Part shown: piece by piece, positions 4,884 to 6,630 of the stretch
How positions within the stretch are numbered: the first letter of the stretch is position 1
Layout of the letters: the number at the start of each line of letters is the position of its first letter
Made by a program: the position numbers and the translations under genes
NCBI GenBank assembly: GCA_021299565.1
Contig: JAJTHA010000087.1
Span: forward strand, 1-6,630
DNA from: Candidatus Caenarcanales bacterium
GTDB taxonomy: Bacteria; Cyanobacteriota; Vampirovibrionia; LMEP-6097
Reading direction: 5' to 3'
Length of the DNA stretch: 6,630 nt
Notes under the pieces: model-generated
The model's database searches: none
Told to the model about the DNA's origin: nothing
The model's input: the letters and a program-made list of their open reading frames with translations, nothing else

Positions 4884-6353
4884 TCACAACTTTATTAGCT
4901 GCTTCCAAATCTCCACCATCGCCAAAGTATCAAGCTTGCAGTACGCAAGCAGATCTGCTCTGATTTTTTCACTTAGATCTTGTTGATCTCTAAGTTTTAC
5001 AAAAGCCCTTGAAGCAGCTTTGCCCTCACCTATAGCAAGATCTTTGTAACTAAGCTGCGGAATCAGTGCTGGTAAGACATTCTTGATCGAATAGCGCCCT
5101 TGCATGTCCGGATGATAATAATCTCGTCTCTGGAAAATCAACATCAAATCAAAAAATCTTTCCAGTGCTTGATTAATTTCTGGTTCAAACTCAGGTACTT
5201 CACAAGCCAGTTTTTTGAGTACACCAGCTTCAAAGCTGCGATTATAAACCACTATGCTACCTGACTTTGGTAGATCTCTCATCAAAGAACTTATGAAATC
5301 ATACCTAGGGTCTTGATCGGCTTTGGCAAGAAACTCATAATGCATCAACTCTCCATCTGGGGATTCTAATATATGCAAAGAATACTGAAAAGGTATCTGT
5401 TCAAAAGGCTTACTTGCTCTAAGTCGAGGTATTGCATCTTGAAAAGATTCAAAATCCAGAAACGCAATCGGGAATTGTATTTGAGAGAGTTGATTGTCAA
5501 TAGCGTTTTGGTTGATGTGGGTTTTGTTCTCTAGATAGCATTCTATTTGTTGTATGTGTTTGCTGCTGATTTGAGAACGCGTGGATTTGTTGAGAGGGAT
5601 ATCTTCTAGTTTGATATAGCCTTGCTTATATAGTTCCCAGTCTTTGCCGCGCGCATCACTCAAGCTAAACACCGAGACATCGGGGATATGCGACCAGCAA
5701 TAGTTGGTGAATTCACATTTGTAGGGCTTGCTGCAATGTACTCCTATGTCTATATGCGGCTCATCGCTTGATAATGTGTTTTGCATTTGGGATACTAAAT
5801 GTGGGACATGTTTGGCTTTGATAAAAAGTTCTTGAGTGAAATCTTCTATCTTGAAAAGCTCTTCGAGATTGAGTTCTAGCCCGTCAAAAATATAATCGTT
5901 GTTGATATTGATTAAACACGCTTTTGAGATTGGGTAACCCAAGCTCTGGAGTATATAAACCTGAAAGGATAAATCTTCTAGGTAAACATCTTTGGCACCA
6001 GTAGAGCTTTTGACCTCGTATATCTCTAAGCCTGCCGGAGTCTTGACCAGAATATCAAGCATCGCAAAACAATCTTGAAATTTAAAAGTCGCTTCATAGA
6101 TAGTGATATTGGGGTGCTGCTCAAGTAGTGCTTGGGTCTCATTGATCATGCCAGCAAAATTATCAGGAGTGAATGCGATCTCGATACCATTAGCAAAAAG
6201 TCCCTGTGCGACTTTGCCGACTAAAGTACCTTGATCAAAAATTGCTTGCTGCGCCTCTGAAACTGGCTCAGCCAGCTCTGGTCTAAACTTCGCTAGCCAT
6301 AAGCGTTTGTGGCATTGGAGGGCTTTGAGGTATTGGGATTTGGAGAGGGGCAT
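4884..6353 (-). CDS. DUF2779 protein: Cas4/RecB-like nuclease domain plus DEDDy-like exonuclease domain
   Basis: The 489 residues read as two nuclease domains. Residues 1-220 are PD-(D/E)XK-like of the Cas4/RecB type: opening SKSQYLKALQCHKRLWL with C14, D100 (M-L-D-I-L), E113-V-K115 (IYEVKSS), the motif-IV-like LSFQVY (Q131), and three late cysteines C207, C213, C219 in H-C-x-x-P-Y-x-C-x-F-x-x-Y-C. With C14 these could hold an Fe-S cluster as in Cas4, although the spacing differs. Residues 295-489 are RNase H-fold, exonuclease-like: D300-F-E302 (motif I), Y-N371-R-S-F-E375 (motif II, Glu where Asp is usual), and Y471-x3-D475 (motif III). The family is known as DUF2779 and has no settled function. 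ATG at 6353 fits the family start; no Shine-Dalgarno is seen, and CATAAT (6368-6363) ends 9 bases upstream. It is divergent from mrr. Confidence 0.9.
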   Translation of the reverse strand: MPLSKSQYLKALQCHKRLWLAKFRPELAEPVSEAQQAIFDQGTLVGKVAQGLFANGIEIAFTPDNFAGMINETQALLEQHPNITIYEATFKFQDCFAMLDILVKTPAGLEIYEVKSSTGAKDVYLEDLSFQVYILQSLGYPISKACLININNDYIFDGLELNLEELFKIEDFTQELFIKAKHVPHLVSQMQNTLSSDEPHIDIGVHCSKPYKCEFTNYCWSHIPDVSVFSLSDARGKDWELYKQGYIKLEDIPLNKSTRSQISSKHIQQIECYLENKTHINQNAIDNQLSQIQFPIAFLDFESFQDAIPRLRASKPFEQIPFQYSLHILESPDGELMHYEFLAKADQDPRYDFISSLMRDLPKSGSIVVYNRSFEAGVLKKLACEVPEFEPEINQALERFFDLMLIFQRRDYYHPDMQGRYSIKNVLPALIPQLSYKDLAIGEGKAASRAFVKLRDQQDLSEKIRADLLAYCKLDTLAMVEIWKQLIKL

Positions 6354-6365
6354 TGGGGGTTAATT

Positions 6366-6394
6366 ATGTCATATTAGGCTAATTTGATTATAAT
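6366..6394 (+). promoter_or_regulatory. Promoter of the mrr-like gene, overlapping a minus-strand -10
   Basis: ATGTCA (6366-6371, 4 of 6), a 17-base spacer, and a perfect TATAAT (6389-6394) ending 7 bases before the ATG at 6402. With no ribosome site visible, this predicts a leaderless mRNA. The ATTATAAT at 6387-6394 is self-complementary and also gives a perfect TATAAT on the minus strand (6392-6387) that could serve the divergent nuclease gene with a leader of about 27 bases. Confidence 0.55.
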
Positions 6395-6401
6395 TGTTTA
6401 T

Positions 6402-6630
6402 ATGGCAATTCCTAATTATGAAGCTATGATGTTACCCCTTTTGAATGCTCTTCAAGATGGTAATGAGCATAATTTTAATGATGTAGTTGATAATATCGCT
6501 CAAAGTTTAAATTTATCAGATGCAGAAAAAGAAGAAAAAATCTCAAGTGGTCAAAATACACTCAAAAATAGAATTGGTTGGGCTCGCACTTATCTCAAAA
6601 AAGCAGGGCTAGTCAAAGATCCCAAAAGGG
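6402..6630 (+). CDS. mrr: Mrr-type restriction endonuclease, N-terminal 76 residues (cut by window end)
   Basis: The frame is open from ATG 6402 to the window end. The visible part is the Mrr N-terminal winged-helix domain: MAIPNYEAMMLPLLNAL, a charged helix-loop (N-L-S-D-A-E-K-E-E-K-I-S-S-G), then the strongly conserved N-R-I-G-W-A-R-T-Y-L-K-K-A-G-L with W60. In Mrr proteins this domain precedes the PD-(D/E)XK catalytic domain that cuts methylated DNA, and it probably contributes to DNA recognition. The catalytic domain is outside the window, so the nuclease part is inferred and another enzyme using the same N-terminal domain is possible. It is divergent from the DUF2779 nuclease with 48 bases between starts. 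No cognate methyltransferase is visible, as expected for a type IV enzyme. Confidence 0.92.
   Translation, partial: MAIPNYEAMMLPLLNALQDGNEHNFNDVVDNIAQSLNLSDAEKEEKISSGQNTLKNRIGWARTYLKKAGLVKDPKR

Noticed and set aside
4884..6353. Calling this gene cas4
   Set aside because: The protein is more than twice Cas4 length, carries a second exonuclease-like domain, has different cysteine spacing, and no CRISPR array or cas gene is in the window.

Overview
This is an AT-rich bacterial window (GC by eye in the mid-to-upper 30s percent). It holds nine protein genes, two of them cut by the window ends, and one tRNA. A probable apolipoprotein N-acyltransferase implies a diderm envelope, and fliJ-fliK-flgD imply a flagellum. 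The RuvC has the wording of cyanobacterial and related RuvCs (a YTPLEVK stretch and D-D-A-x-D-A). A flagellated, non-photosynthetic relative of Cyanobacteria (Vampirovibrionia/Melainabacteria type) is my best guess, but it is a guess.

Layout. 1-255 (-) is the N-terminus of an Lnt-like membrane protein, divergent from ruvC at 298-789 (+). ruvC runs tail-to-tail into a tight four-gene flagellar operon on the minus strand, transcribed fliJ (3677-3231), fliK (3228-1423), flgD (1435-1082), then an unrecognised 106-residue gene (1069-749). The last gene overlaps the ruvC 3' end by 41 bases. A 543-base region (3678-4220) has no protein gene. It holds a tRNA-Asn(GUU) with a long hairpin in its leader, a decayed inverted copy of the 3' half of that tRNA, a REPIN-like pair of small hairpins, and a short block of repeated TTTTGTCC. 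It is followed by an exported protein of unknown function (4221-4883, +). Abutting that, stop to stop, is a 489-residue DUF2779-type nuclease (6353-4884, -), divergent from the start of an Mrr-type restriction endonuclease (6402 onward, +).

How it works together. The left two thirds is chromosomal housekeeping: lipoprotein maturation, Holliday-junction resolution and flagellar rod/hook export and hook-length control. The right third, beyond the tRNA, looks accessory: tRNA and mobile-element debris, an orphan exported protein, and two divergently arranged predicted nucleases that could form or belong to a DNA-defence locus. No integrase, methyltransferase or CRISPR array is visible.

Most interesting points. 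(1) The REPIN-like element's two arms differ at five of 21 positions, and all five fit a mini-hairpin fold (two compensated base pairs plus the middle base of a GNA triloop). (2) A degenerate inverted tRNA-Asn half lies 30-odd bases from the intact tRNA. (3) Several genes (lnt, the exported protein, the DUF2779 nuclease, mrr) have a -10-like hexamer only 7-9 bases from the ATG and no Shine-Dalgarno, suggesting leaderless mRNAs, while ruvC, flgD and the 106-residue gene have clear ribosome sites. (4) The DUF2779 protein reads as a Cas4/RecB-like nuclease fused to a DEDDy-like exonuclease beside mrr.
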